Assembly: GCF_900316895.1 (NCBI RefSeq) | Contig: NZ_ONER01000020.1 | Coordinates: 1-18,439, forward strand | DNA: 18,439 nucleotides | Reading direction: 5' to 3' | Source of the DNA: an uncultured Methanobrevibacter sp. | GTDB lineage: Archaea; Methanobacteriota; Methanobacteria; Methanobacteriales; Methanobacteriaceae | Shown: in pieces, positions 1 to 5,675 of the stretch | Layout: each line of letters begins with the position of its first letter | How positions within the stretch are numbered: the first letter of the stretch is position 1 | The notes under the pieces: model-generated | What the model saw: the letters and a program-made list of their open reading frames with translations, nothing else | What the model was told of the DNA's origin: nothing | Databases searched by the model: none | Position numbers and translations under genes: made by a program

Positions 1-65
1 ACGCAGCAATTAATATTCTAAACCGCTGGTTCAACGGGGATAGCCTGAAAAAATACTTAAATTAA
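1..65 (+). CDS. tnpB: TnpB (IS200/IS605 OrfB) transposon protein, C-terminal end only
   Basis: The frame starting at base 3 reads AAINILNRWFNGDSLKKYLN and then TAA. The two bases before it (AC) fit an Asn codon, giving N-A-A-I-N-I, which matches the RuvC-III region (D-x-N-A-A-x-N-I) that closes IS200/IS605 OrfB/TnpB proteins. TnpB is an RNA-guided DNA nuclease carried by the element. Only about 20 residues are inside the window, so the call rests on that short motif and on the typical right-end hairpin directly after the stop. Whether the rest of the gene is intact cannot be seen. Confidence 0.7.
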   Translation, partial: AAINILNRWFNGDSLKKYLN

Positions 66-125
66 CCATTATTAAGTGAAAATAATTCAGGAATCCCCAC
101 CCTCTTTTAGGGTGGGGGGGTTCAA
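1..125 (+). mobile_element. Right end of an IS200/IS605-family element
   Basis: The element comprises the tnpB 3' end and a non-coding right end of about 60 bases. Bases 95-103 pair perfectly with 109-117 (9 bp, GC-rich, 5-base loop). Bases 91-93 (GAA) pair with 121-123 (TTC) across a G-rich bulge, and the hairpin is followed by TTCAA. IS200/IS605 elements end in subterminal hairpins followed by a short cleavage sequence such as TCAA in IS608, so the boundary is placed after base 125 by analogy. These elements make no target duplications. The left end is outside the window. Confidence 0.65.
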
Positions 126-145
126 TGTTCCTGTGGATTAATGGA
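66..145 (+). ncRNA. Putative TnpB omega-RNA 3' part plus guide
   Basis: In characterised TnpB systems the guide RNA is processed from the transcript covering the tnpB 3' end and the right end, and the roughly 16-20 bases just beyond the right end act as the guide. Here the scaffold would be the 91-123 hairpin and the guide would begin near base 126 (TGTTCCTGTGGATTAATG). This is inference from the family. The sequence shows only the hairpin, its place next to tnpB and the boundary motif. The 5' end of the RNA is unknown and probably lies inside tnpB. Confidence 0.35.
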
Positions 146-262
146 GTATATCATTTAGCACTTGATTCCAATAATTTCGAAATAACTATTTACATCTTGA
201 TTACAGTTCTTATCTTGATTGTCAGCTACATATTTACGAATGTTAATAAGAATCACGATTAA
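125..262 (+). pseudogene. 45-codon frame abutting the IS end, possible remnant of an interrupted membrane-protein gene
   Basis: An open frame starts at an ATG that spans the predicted element/flank junction and ends at TAA at 260-262. It encodes a short polar start, then a hydrophobic stretch (TIYILITVLILIVSYIF, about residues 20-36) and a polar tail ending KNHD, like the last membrane helix and cytoplasmic tail of a larger protein. There is no ordinary promoter or leader; the G-rich arm of the element hairpin lies directly in front. Either the element landed in a membrane-protein gene and this is its 3' end, or it is a chance frame. The product was not recognised. Confidence 0.35.
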
Positions 263-361
263 CTATTCAATATATATTTTAGGCATTGTTGTTATTTTTT
301 TAAGTATTCATGTAAAAAGCAATGTTTTAATTAGAATAAAAAAAAGTTTTTTTTAAAGGGT

Positions 362-401
362 TAAAAAAAAATAAAAAAAGAATAATGGTTTTAACATTAT
401 T
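362..401 (-). terminator. Hairpin plus T-tract terminator over the stop codon of the 397-840 gene
   Basis: Bases 381-387 (AATAATG) and 395-401 (CATTATT) form a perfect 7-bp stem with a 7-base loop. On the minus strand the stem is followed by a run of T residues interrupted by single A residues (380 down to 362). The right arm contains the TAA stop at 397-399, so the end of the gene doubles as terminator stem. Confidence 0.7.
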
Positions 402-840
402 CGAGTGTTGATGGGTCGATTGGTGTTAGGTTGTTTAACTTGTTGAACTCTTCTAATGCGTCATAGATCTTGTCAATAGAAACGTTGTCGTCATTATATG
501 CATAAAACTCGATTACGTATTCCTTGTCATTGATTTTGATAAGTTCATCAATTCCTGCCTGTTCGTTTACTCCATCTGTGTAATTGAATGTGTTGTTTAA
601 TTTTCCTGGAACTGTTGTGTATTTGACGCCAGTGTCGTTTTCAAATATTGATTTTAACGGTTTAACGTCTTTTTCATTTATTATATCAATGTTGATGTTG
701 TTTGCATCGTTTGCGTAGTTGCCTCCACCTAGATTTTCAAATCCGTCGGCAACCTTTATGTCTGAAATTTCTACTGCAGCAACCATTCCTACAGCACATA
801 TCAATATTAGTATTGCTAAACTTATTTTTGTTAGTTTCAT
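397..840 (-). CDS. Small secreted protein of unknown function (147 aa)
   Basis: The N-terminus MKLTKISLAILILICAVGMVAA is a signal peptide with a likely cut after VAA (near residue 22). The mature part of about 125 residues is acidic, Asn/Asp-rich and has several N-x-S/T sites, as usual for exported proteins of Methanobrevibacter-like archaea. No enzymatic motif was recognised. It contains a V-A-D-G-F-E stretch that resembles the I-P-D-G-F-E stretch of the secreted protein at 2721-3182, so the two may be distant paralogues. The start is supported by GGTGA seven bases upstream (minus strand). It is a single gene with its own hairpin terminator and a perfect 14-bp palindrome just upstream. Function unknown. 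Confidence 0.85.
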   Translation of the reverse strand: MKLTKISLAILILICAVGMVAAVEISDIKVADGFENLGGGNYANDANNINIDIINEKDVKPLKSIFENDTGVKYTTVPGKLNNTFNYTDGVNEQAGIDELIKINDKEYVIEFYAYNDDNVSIDKIYDALEEFNKLNNLTPIDPSTLE

Positions 841-858
841 ATTTTCACCATATAATAT

Positions 859-872
859 TTAGGCATGCCTAA
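859..872. promoter_or_regulatory. Perfect 14-bp palindrome TTAGGCATGCCTAA upstream of the secreted-protein gene
   Basis: The site is fully self-complementary, lies 19-32 bases upstream of the start at 840, and is flanked by AT-rich promoter-like sequence. Its TTAGGC/GCCTAA half-sites recall those of DtxR/MntR-type metal regulators, though the spacing differs from the classic bacterial iron box. It is probably an operator at or near the transcription start, but the regulator is unknown. Confidence 0.45.
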
Positions 873-1076
873 TATTTATAATTTGTTGAATTTTCAAATC
901 AACTGGAATATATATTATTGTTTAAAGCCTATATTTTGGTGAAATAATCAAAACAATTCATTGCATAAACAATTTAACCTGCGAATCATAGGTTAATGCC
1001 TTTTTTGACCGGCAATAGTCACATTTCTTTTATCTATTCTGGCAGTGAGAAATTAATGTATAAATTTCCAGTTTAG
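873..1076. other. Intergenic stretch with an orphan inverted repeat
   Basis: This AT-rich gap separates the secreted-protein gene's upstream region from the end of the small gene at 1077. Bases 974-980 (TTAACCT) and 990-996 (AGGTTAA) form a perfect 7-bp inverted repeat with a 9-base loop; TTTTTT follows at 1001-1006 on the plus strand. No plus-strand gene precedes it. No convincing open frame was seen. Confidence 0.4.
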
Positions 1077-1229
1077 CTAATTACTCCATTTCCTGCTGAG
1101 TTCCTTATCGGAGAACTCGCTATACTCTTTACAAACCTTATACTTTTCAGATACGTTTTCTTCAAAGAATTTTAAACAGTAATCCTTTTTAGGACTGTAA
1201 TTCTCACAATTTTCATGTATATTGCTCAT
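1077..1229 (-). CDS. Small Cys-containing protein (50 aa) behind the flavoprotein gene
   Basis: An open frame of 50 codons starts MSNIHENCENYSPKKDYC and ends KELSRKWSN before TAG. AAGGTGAT lies five bases upstream of the ATG (minus strand), an excellent ribosome-binding site, and the start is only 16 bases past the stop of the flavoprotein gene, so the two almost certainly share a transcript. It is charged, has no signal peptide, and carries three cysteines (8, 18, 33) that could bind metal or a cluster, or form disulfides. No family was recognised. It may partner the flavoprotein, but that rests only on operon position. Confidence 0.7.
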   Translation of the reverse strand: MSNIHENCENYSPKKDYCLKFFEENVSEKYKVCKEYSEFSDKELSRKWSN

Positions 1230-1245
1230 TGTATCACCTTAAAAA

Positions 1246-1800
1246 TTAAATTAAGTTTTCTCCAAGATCTCTTGCCTTTTGCAATTGATCTTCCTTATCG
1301 TTAATGGCTCCTGGAACATTATTGTCATCCAAATTAATAAAGTCACCGGTTTTGAATCCTAAAACTTCAAAAGCTGCCATTTGAGTATTTAGTGAACCTT
1401 CAAATGCTTCTAAAGGAGCAGCGCCGTGGGTTGCAATTATTGAAACTTTTTTATTTGAAAACAGTTCTCCATATTTGGGGTTCATAAAATAAGAATATAA
1501 CCTGTCGATTACGAGTTTAGCCTGAGCGTTCACGTCACAGAAGTATATTGGGCTTGCTAAGATGATTCCATCAGCTTCCTCAATTTTTTGATAGATGTCC
1601 TGCATATCATCATTTAAGGCACATTCAGAATCATGCTCTTTGCAGTAGTTGTCGCCTTGACATGGAGTGATTGATAATTTGTTAACATCCACAATCTCGG
1701 TTTCAGCCCCTTTTGCACAAGCGGCATCCAACGCAGCCTCTAAAGCAATTCTTACATTACTTGATTCTCTTGGACTTGTATTAATTCCTAAAACTTTCAT
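1246..1800 (-). CDS. Flavodoxin-fold iron-sulfur flavoprotein / NADPH-dependent FMN reductase family (184 aa)
   Basis: Cytoplasmic flavoprotein expected to bind FMN and shuttle electrons. Visible are the N-terminal strand and phosphate loop (MKVLGINTSPRESSN), the cysteine segment at 47-60 followed by D-D-M (64-66), and the flavin-contact segment ASPIYFCDV...KLVIDR (82-100). Iron-sulfur flavoproteins of methanogens use a compact C-x2-C-x2-C-x(4-7)-C motif for a [4Fe-4S] cluster. Here the second position is Asp50, leaving C47, C53 and C60. Asp can ligate a cluster iron in some ferredoxins, but cluster loss is equally possible. An upstream in-frame ATG (1824) was rejected because GGAGAT sits eight bases before the ATG at 1800. 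First gene of a two-gene operon. Substrate unknown. Confidence 0.85.
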   Translation of the reverse strand: MKVLGINTSPRESSNVRIALEAALDAACAKGAETEIVDVNKLSITPCQGDNYCKEHDSECALNDDMQDIYQKIEEADGIILASPIYFCDVNAQAKLVIDRLYSYFMNPKYGELFSNKKVSIIATHGAAPLEAFEGSLNTQMAAFEVLGFKTGDFINLDDNNVPGAINDKEDQLQKARDLGENLI

Positions 1801-1940
1801 AATAATATCTCCAAAAATATACAAATATATATCTCAGCATTAACATTAATATTTTTTTGCTGTTTAAAGCACTGAATGAAATAAAATATAAAAAGAATTA
1901 TATTGTGTTATATTAAATTATTAAATATAGGAGGAATTCT

Positions 1941-2324
1941 ATGAATAAAAATCTAATAATCGCAATAATAATTGTCGTAATTATCGCAATTGTTGGTGCT
2001 TTTGTATTAACACATCAAGGCAGCGGCGAAAAAATAAACACAAAGATAAACTGGATAAATGATGAAAATGCAACTTTCAAAAATGGAGATCAGCTTCAAT
2101 TTGAACTTAAAGATGCAAATGGAAGCGCACTTGCAGGACAACAGTTAAACATTAGCTATTCAAATGATGAAAATCAGTCTTATACTGTCGTGACCGATAG
2201 CAACGGCAAATATTCATTGATTTTAGATAATTTGACTGCAGGAGATAACACTGTAATTGTCAAATATGCTGGAAATGACAAATACAATGATTATGAACTT
2301 CAAAAAGCAATTATAATAGAGTAA
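1941..2324 (+). CDS. Membrane-anchored single Ig-like domain protein (127 aa)
   Basis: Residues 5-25 form one uncleaved-looking hydrophobic anchor (LIIAIIIVVIIAIVGAFVL). The remaining 100 residues form one Ig-like domain of the kind repeated in archaeal adhesin-like proteins: F-K-N-G-D-Q-L, then D-A-N-G-S-A-L-A-G-Q-Q-L, D-S-N-G-K-Y and the closing L-T-A-G-D-N-T-V with Y-A-G-N-D-K-Y. It is likely displayed on the outside of the membrane, close to the pseudomurein. It could be a minimal relative or a broken-off unit of a larger adhesin, but it has its own GGAGG site seven bases before the ATG and a TATA element near 1885-1893. Its binding partner is unknown. Confidence 0.85.
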   Translation: MNKNLIIAIIIVVIIAIVGAFVLTHQGSGEKINTKINWINDENATFKNGDQLQFELKDANGSALAGQQLNISYSNDENQSYTVVTDSNGKYSLILDNLTAGDNTVIVKYAGNDKYNDYELQKAIIIE

Positions 2325-2720
2325 GGCACTCAGCAATCATGATATGCCTTTCACGGCAGGGTCTTGCCATAATCAGAAGTCCACTTGACATTTTTGAATA
2401 ATTAAATTACATAATTTTGAATGCAACATGCTTCTATAGAAAAAGAGGTCAGACATCTGTTTTCGACTTATAAGTGAATATTGTATAGTGTGTAATGGTT
2501 TGGGAGTTTCTCCTAAACTATTTGCACAATTCTTTTTTTAATTATTTTTTTCATTATTTCAAAAATATCTCTTTTCAATCGTTAGTTATATGCGAATTCA
2601 GTTGTGTCTTTTTTGAATGAAAATTTAGAGAAATAATGTTTAAGTTATTTAATTTTCAGTGAAGAATATTTAGTAAAGTTTATCTAACTGAAAAAATATA
2701 TTGATTATTGGAGGTGGATT
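2325..2720. other. 396-base intergenic stretch with a strong orphan hairpin
   Basis: No convincing gene was seen on either strand. A 6-bp inverted repeat (2323-2328 with 2345-2350) follows the Ig-domain gene, without a T-tract, and a small GGCA/TGCC hairpin lies at 2355-2368. The main structure is a 13-bp stem (2494-2506 with 2510-2522, two G-U pairs, 3-base loop) followed by T7 at 2533-2539. This is far stronger than needed for chance and sits 170 bases past the last gene, so it may end a small RNA or a long 3' leader. The last 60 bases are the AT-rich promoter of the next gene. Confidence 0.45.
2494..2539 (+). terminator. Terminator-like 13-bp hairpin with T-tract
   Basis: The arms are 2494-2506 and 2510-2522, pairing through with two G-U wobbles and a TTT loop; T7 starts about ten bases after the stem. 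It ends either the long transcript from 1941 or an unrecognised small RNA. Confidence 0.5.
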
Positions 2721-3182
2721 ATGAACAAAAAAATTCTTGCAATACTAGCATTGTTAATTGTTGCAATAAGCATTGGTGCAGTTTCAGCTTTTGACCTATC
2801 AGACATTTTCGGTGGGGCTAAAAATGAAACAGTCACAATTGATGGAGTTGATTTCAATATTCCTGATGGTTTTGAGGTAGATCCTTCAAATACCCTTGAT
2901 GATATGATGGAACCACTTAAAAAGGGCGGAGCTCAAATCAGTTCCAAAGCATATCTTAAAGATAAGGATGCAATAGGCCTCTTTGTTGTTAACGTTACCA
3001 ATGGATTAACTAATGAACAAGCTCTAAAAGCTATGGGAGGAAATGAAACAACAATTAATAATGTAACTGGTTACACTGTAAAAGATGATAATATCACTAT
3101 GTTCAATTTTGAAAAAAATGATCGCATTGTGGTGATTTCATCAACAGATGAAAAGTTAATCGGTGACTTTTTAATAGCTTAA
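2721..3182 (+). CDS. Small secreted protein of unknown function (153 aa)
   Basis: It has a clear signal peptide (MNKKILAILALLIVAISIGAVSA, likely cut near residue 23), then an acidic mature part with the segment V-D-F-N-I-P-D-G-F-E (about 45-54) and a C-terminal half rich in beta-type strands (GYTVKDDNITMFNFEKNDRIVVIS). Several N-x-T/S sites suggest an extracellular location and possible N-glycosylation. The DGFE segment and overall layout resemble the 397-840 protein. GGAGGTGG just upstream of the ATG is a strong ribosome-binding site. It is monocistronic: a hairpin and long T-tract begin at its stop codon. No enzymatic residues recognised. Confidence 0.85.
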   Translation: MNKKILAILALLIVAISIGAVSAFDLSDIFGGAKNETVTIDGVDFNIPDGFEVDPSNTLDDMMEPLKKGGAQISSKAYLKDKDAIGLFVVNVTNGLTNEQALKAMGGNETTINNVTGYTVKDDNITMFNFEKNDRIVVISSTDEKLIGDFLIA

Positions 3183-3210
3183 TCTTAAGCTATTATTTTT
3201 CTTTTTTTTT
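3172..3210 (+). terminator. Hairpin plus long T-tract over the stop codon of the 2721-3182 gene
   Basis: Bases 3172-3181 and 3186-3195 form a perfect 10-bp stem around a 4-base loop, followed by TTTTT-C-T9. The stop TAA (3180-3182) lies within the left arm and loop. This is a clear bacterial-style intrinsic terminator layout in an archaeal context. Confidence 0.75.
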
Positions 3211-3284
3211 AACTGATAAGCCAATTCATATCCAAAAACTATTTTTTTAATTATATTGTAAAAAATTGAGTGAAATTAATTAAA

Positions 3285-3317
3285 TGTACAGTTTTGTACT
3301 AAAAATTTTTATATATT
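3285..3317 (+). promoter_or_regulatory. Promoter of the CytX-like gene with a doubled TGTAC site
   Basis: TGTAC occurs at 3285-3289 and again at 3295-3299, exactly ten bases (one helical turn) apart, directly upstream of the TATA-like TTTTTATATATT at 3306-3317. The expected transcription start is near 3340. The arrangement suggests a regulator bound beside the TFB/TBP site. No TPP-riboswitch sequence was seen, so control would be by protein. Confidence 0.4.
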
Positions 3318-3377
3318 ATCTAATCCTAATTATAAATAGGTTATTTAAAAAATTAATTTTATTATTGAGTGCAGAAC

Positions 3378-4562
3378 ATGGAGAACAGGACAGGACTTTT
3401 TACCAACATGATCATATGGTTCGGCGTTGCAATTTCAGTTTCCGAAATTCAGGCAGGAATACAAATCGCATCAGCCGCACCCATTAACTCAATATGGGTT
3501 CCCTTGATTCTTGGACATATAATAGGCGGAATAATGCTCTATTTTGTTGGTCTTATAGGCGCACAACTTAGGGTAAATGCAATGGAATCAATCAAATCAA
3601 CTTTTGGTAATTTCGGTTCCAAGTTTTTTGCCACACTGAATGTGCTGCAGCTCATTGCATGGGTTGCAGTATTGAATGCACAGGGCGCACTGGCGCTTAT
3701 GGGTTTGAATATACCAATATCCTTTGCTCTGACATGCATAATTCTGGCTGTTTTTATAGCGATATGGGTTTTTATAGGTCTAAGGCGCACTTCAAAAATA
3801 ACAAGCATAATAATGATAATTTTAACAGCACTGCTTGTAATATTGTCCGTTAAGTTTTTAGCAGTGAGCGGATACAATTTAATGCCTGTCACAAATTCAG
3901 CGACATTGACATTCTGGAACATCTTTGAAATCTCAATTGCAATGCCGATTTCATGGCTGCCTGTGATTTCCGATTATACAAAAGATGCTGACAATCCCAA
4001 AAAAGCAACAGCATTATCAGCATTGGCATACACTGTCGCAAGCCTTTGGATGTACTTCATAGGTATTGAAATTGTATGCATGGGAACTGTCGACATTTCC
4101 CAGGCAATTCTCATTTCAGGTCTTGGCGTTCCGGGAGTTTTAATTCTTGCACTGTCCACAGTCACAACTAATTTCCTTGCGACAAATTCCGCCGGAGAGT
4201 CCGCAAAGGCAATATTTAACAAGCTGAATCCTAAAATTGCCGGTGTCGTAGTGAGTTTTTTAAGTGCGATTTTGGCAATTTCCGGAATAATGGACCATTA
4301 CATTTCTTTCCTTTATCTTATAAGTTCAGTTTTTGCTCCAATGGCTTCCGTGCTTGTTGTTTCATTCTATTTTGGTAAAGATAATAATGAAGCTAAAGAC
4401 TGGTATTGGAACATATTCTCATGGTTTGCCGGTTTTGCCGTTTATCAAATTACAGCCGGCCTGGATTCCATATTTTTAGGTCCTACACTTATTTCAGTCA
4501 TAGTATCTGCCGCACTTGCATATGCATGGATTTTAGTAAAAGGAAAAATTGAAACTGGTTGA
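3378..4562 (+). CDS. cytX: CytX-like NCS1-family permease (putative hydroxymethylpyrimidine or nucleobase transporter, 394 aa)
   Basis: Polytopic inner-membrane protein of about 12 helices. The N-terminal segment TNMIIWFGVAISVSEIQAG matches the first helix of NCS1 cytosine/HMP permeases (W-F-G-x-A-x-S-x-x-E-I), and G-H-I-I-G-G and the first 200 residues follow the CodB/CytX layout. Length is normal for CytX. Such proteins import the thiamin precursor HMP or a pyrimidine base with a cation; which one cannot be decided here because no thiamin gene is adjacent. An in-frame GTG at 3369 could add three residues. I chose the ATG at 3378 because GAGTG six bases upstream is the better, though weak, ribosome-binding site. 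Monocistronic. Confidence 0.75.
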   Translation: MENRTGLFTNMIIWFGVAISVSEIQAGIQIASAAPINSIWVPLILGHIIGGIMLYFVGLIGAQLRVNAMESIKSTFGNFGSKFFATLNVLQLIAWVAVLNAQGALALMGLNIPISFALTCIILAVFIAIWVFIGLRRTSKITSIIMIILTALLVILSVKFLAVSGYNLMPVTNSATLTFWNIFEISIAMPISWLPVISDYTKDADNPKKATALSALAYTVASLWMYFIGIEIVCMGTVDISQAILISGLGVPGVLILALSTVTTNFLATNSAGESAKAIFNKLNPKIAGVVVSFLSAILAISGIMDHYISFLYLISSVFAPMASVLVVSFYFGKDNNEAKDWYWNIFSWFAGFAVYQITAGLDSIFLGPTLISVIVSAALAYAWILVKGKIETG

Positions 4563-4587
4563 ATTATGGAGTTTCTGATAAATTGTT

Positions 4588-4612
4588 AGAAATTGTAAAA
4601 TTTCTTTTATTA
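4588..4612 (+). terminator. Probable terminator after the permease gene
   Basis: AGAAATT (4588-4594) and AATTTCT (4599-4605) form a perfect 7-bp stem with a GTAA loop, followed by TTTATT, 25 bases past the stop. Confidence 0.45.
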
Positions 4613-4682
4613 AATTTCAAAAATTTTAAATCTGAATAAAAAAAATGCCGATACGATTATTAGAAAATCAATTATACAAAAA

Positions 4683-4722
4683 CAAAAAAAAGATAAATAA
4701 AGATAATTCAATTGAATTATCC
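4683..4722 (-). terminator. Terminator of the DUF308 gene: 20-bp palindrome and T-tract
   Basis: Bases 4702-4721 are a perfect 20-bp palindrome (GATAATTCAA and its complement). On the minus strand it lies 14 bases past the stop and is followed by T-rich sequence including eight T residues (4691-4684). Being symmetric, it could also stop plus-strand read-through from the permease gene. Confidence 0.65.
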
Positions 4723-4735
4723 TATTTAAATTATA

Positions 4736-5248
4736 TTATCCGTATTTTTCAATTAGAGACCTGCTGCGACCAATAACAATAAGGGATACTCCTTCTACAA
4801 TCAGCAGAACTCCAATAATAATGGCAATTGCGATTGGGTGGGATGCTAAAAATACTGCAAGTATGACAGTTAAAATTCCCAAAATCAAACCGATTCCTGA
4901 AATAATTCTATAAACCTTATCATCCAGGAAAATTATTCCTACCAATCCATATATAATCATCAGGAATCCGACGATATAGAATTGCAGGGATACAAGGAAC
5001 GGTACAGCATTCAAGAAGAACATGAACATTATACCAAAAATTATTGCAATAATTCCCAGCATTATTGTTAAATATTTATAAAGAGGCATTTCAGTAAATA
5101 CAATACCCATAGATATTGATGACAGACCGAAACATACCAGAGAAAATCCGATTATCATTGATATGAGTGCGGATGAAAATATTGGATAAATCACAAACAA
5201 CAAACCAAAGATTATATACAGCAATCCTAAAATTTTTTCCATATTCAC
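4736..5248 (-). CDS. DUF308 / HdeD-like six-helix membrane protein (170 aa)
   Basis: It has six regularly spaced hydrophobic segments (about 5-23, 25-50, 58-80, 87-111, 113-137, 140-160), each with internal glycines such as L-G-I-I-A-I-I-F-G and I-I-Y-G-L-V-G-I. This is the paired-helix pattern of the DUF308/HdeD family. In E. coli HdeD is linked to acid resistance; the archaeal role is unknown. The start is GTG (5246-5248), chosen because GGAGG lies seven bases upstream; the ATG two codons later would be 13 bases from it. It converges on the permease gene with a shared palindromic terminator between. Confidence 0.8.
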   Translation of the reverse strand: MNMEKILGLLYIIFGLLFVIYPIFSSALISMIIGFSLVCFGLSSISMGIVFTEMPLYKYLTIMLGIIAIIFGIMFMFFLNAVPFLVSLQFYIVGFLMIIYGLVGIIFLDDKVYRIISGIGLILGILTVILAVFLASHPIAIAIIIGVLLIVEGVSLIVIGRSRSLIEKYG

Positions 5249-5451
5249 GTTTTCACCTCCACAAATTAAGATGGTTATTTATATACATTAAATATTATTT
5301 ATATATATCTAATAATTTTGACATCTAAAGTGAAAACTAATAGAAAAACTATATATGATTAGCTGATTGACATGTACACCGTTTTAACCGATGAAATTGT
5401 CAAAAGATATCAATAACTTCCTTTTTAGATTAAATTAATTATTATTTTCAA
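5249..5451. other. Intergenic stretch upstream of the DUF308 gene
   Basis: It holds the GGAGGTG site and AT-rich promoter of the DUF308 gene (TATA-like ATATATATC region near 5300). A 14-codon frame at 5372-5416 (+) is too short and unsupported to call. Nothing else was recognised. Confidence 0.4.
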
Positions 5452-5580
5452 TTATCTTCCAAAGAGGTTGGCAATATCTTTCAGAGTGCCGTAATATCCA
5501 GCTGCTGTGTGCACATCTCCACAAGTTCCGCATTCGCTGCAGGGGCATGAACCCTTGCGGAGTATTGTACAAATCAACAT
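5452..5580 (-). CDS. Possible small Cys-rich protein (42 aa) downstream of pyruvate kinase
   Basis: The frame reads MLICTILRKGSCPCSECGTC, then GDVHTAAGYYGTLKDIANLFGR and TAA. Five cysteines, four of them in C12-x-C14-x2-C17-x2-C20, look like a zinc or iron-sulfur binding knuckle, and the rest reads like a real folded segment, unlike the alternative frame. Against it: no clear ribosome-binding site before the ATG and a TAG stop shortly upstream, so it may be the 3' remnant of a decayed longer gene. It lies 95 bases past the pyruvate kinase stop on the same strand and could be read from that transcript. Family not recognised. Confidence 0.4.
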   Translation of the reverse strand: MLICTILRKGSCPCSECGTCGDVHTAAGYYGTLKDIANLFGR

Positions 5581-5675
5581 TTGACTCTAAATGATAGAGC
5601 TATTCGCTGTTATACAAATTGAAGAAATCGGGAAATTGGAATGTTCATTTCACAGTCCTTAATGCTGATTAAAGT

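Noticed and set aside
28..41. GGTTCAA-like tRNA T-arm sequence
   Set aside because: It lies inside the tnpB coding frame and no cloverleaf can be built around it.
1801..1824. Longer start for the flavoprotein
   Set aside because: The ribosome-binding site GGAGAT lies inside this extension and fits the ATG at 1800; the extra residues do not belong to the fold.
2420..2476. 18-codon plus-strand frame in the 2325-2720 gap
   Set aside because: It is too short, without a ribosome-binding site or recognised homology; the region fits an RNA structure better.
3183..3377. TPP riboswitch upstream of the cytX-like gene
   Set aside because: The conserved CTGAGA and ACCTGAT-type segments are absent.
3284..3487. 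67-codon plus-strand frame upstream of the permease
   Set aside because: It overlaps the permease start in another frame, its second half is low-complexity shadow coding, and it covers the promoter.
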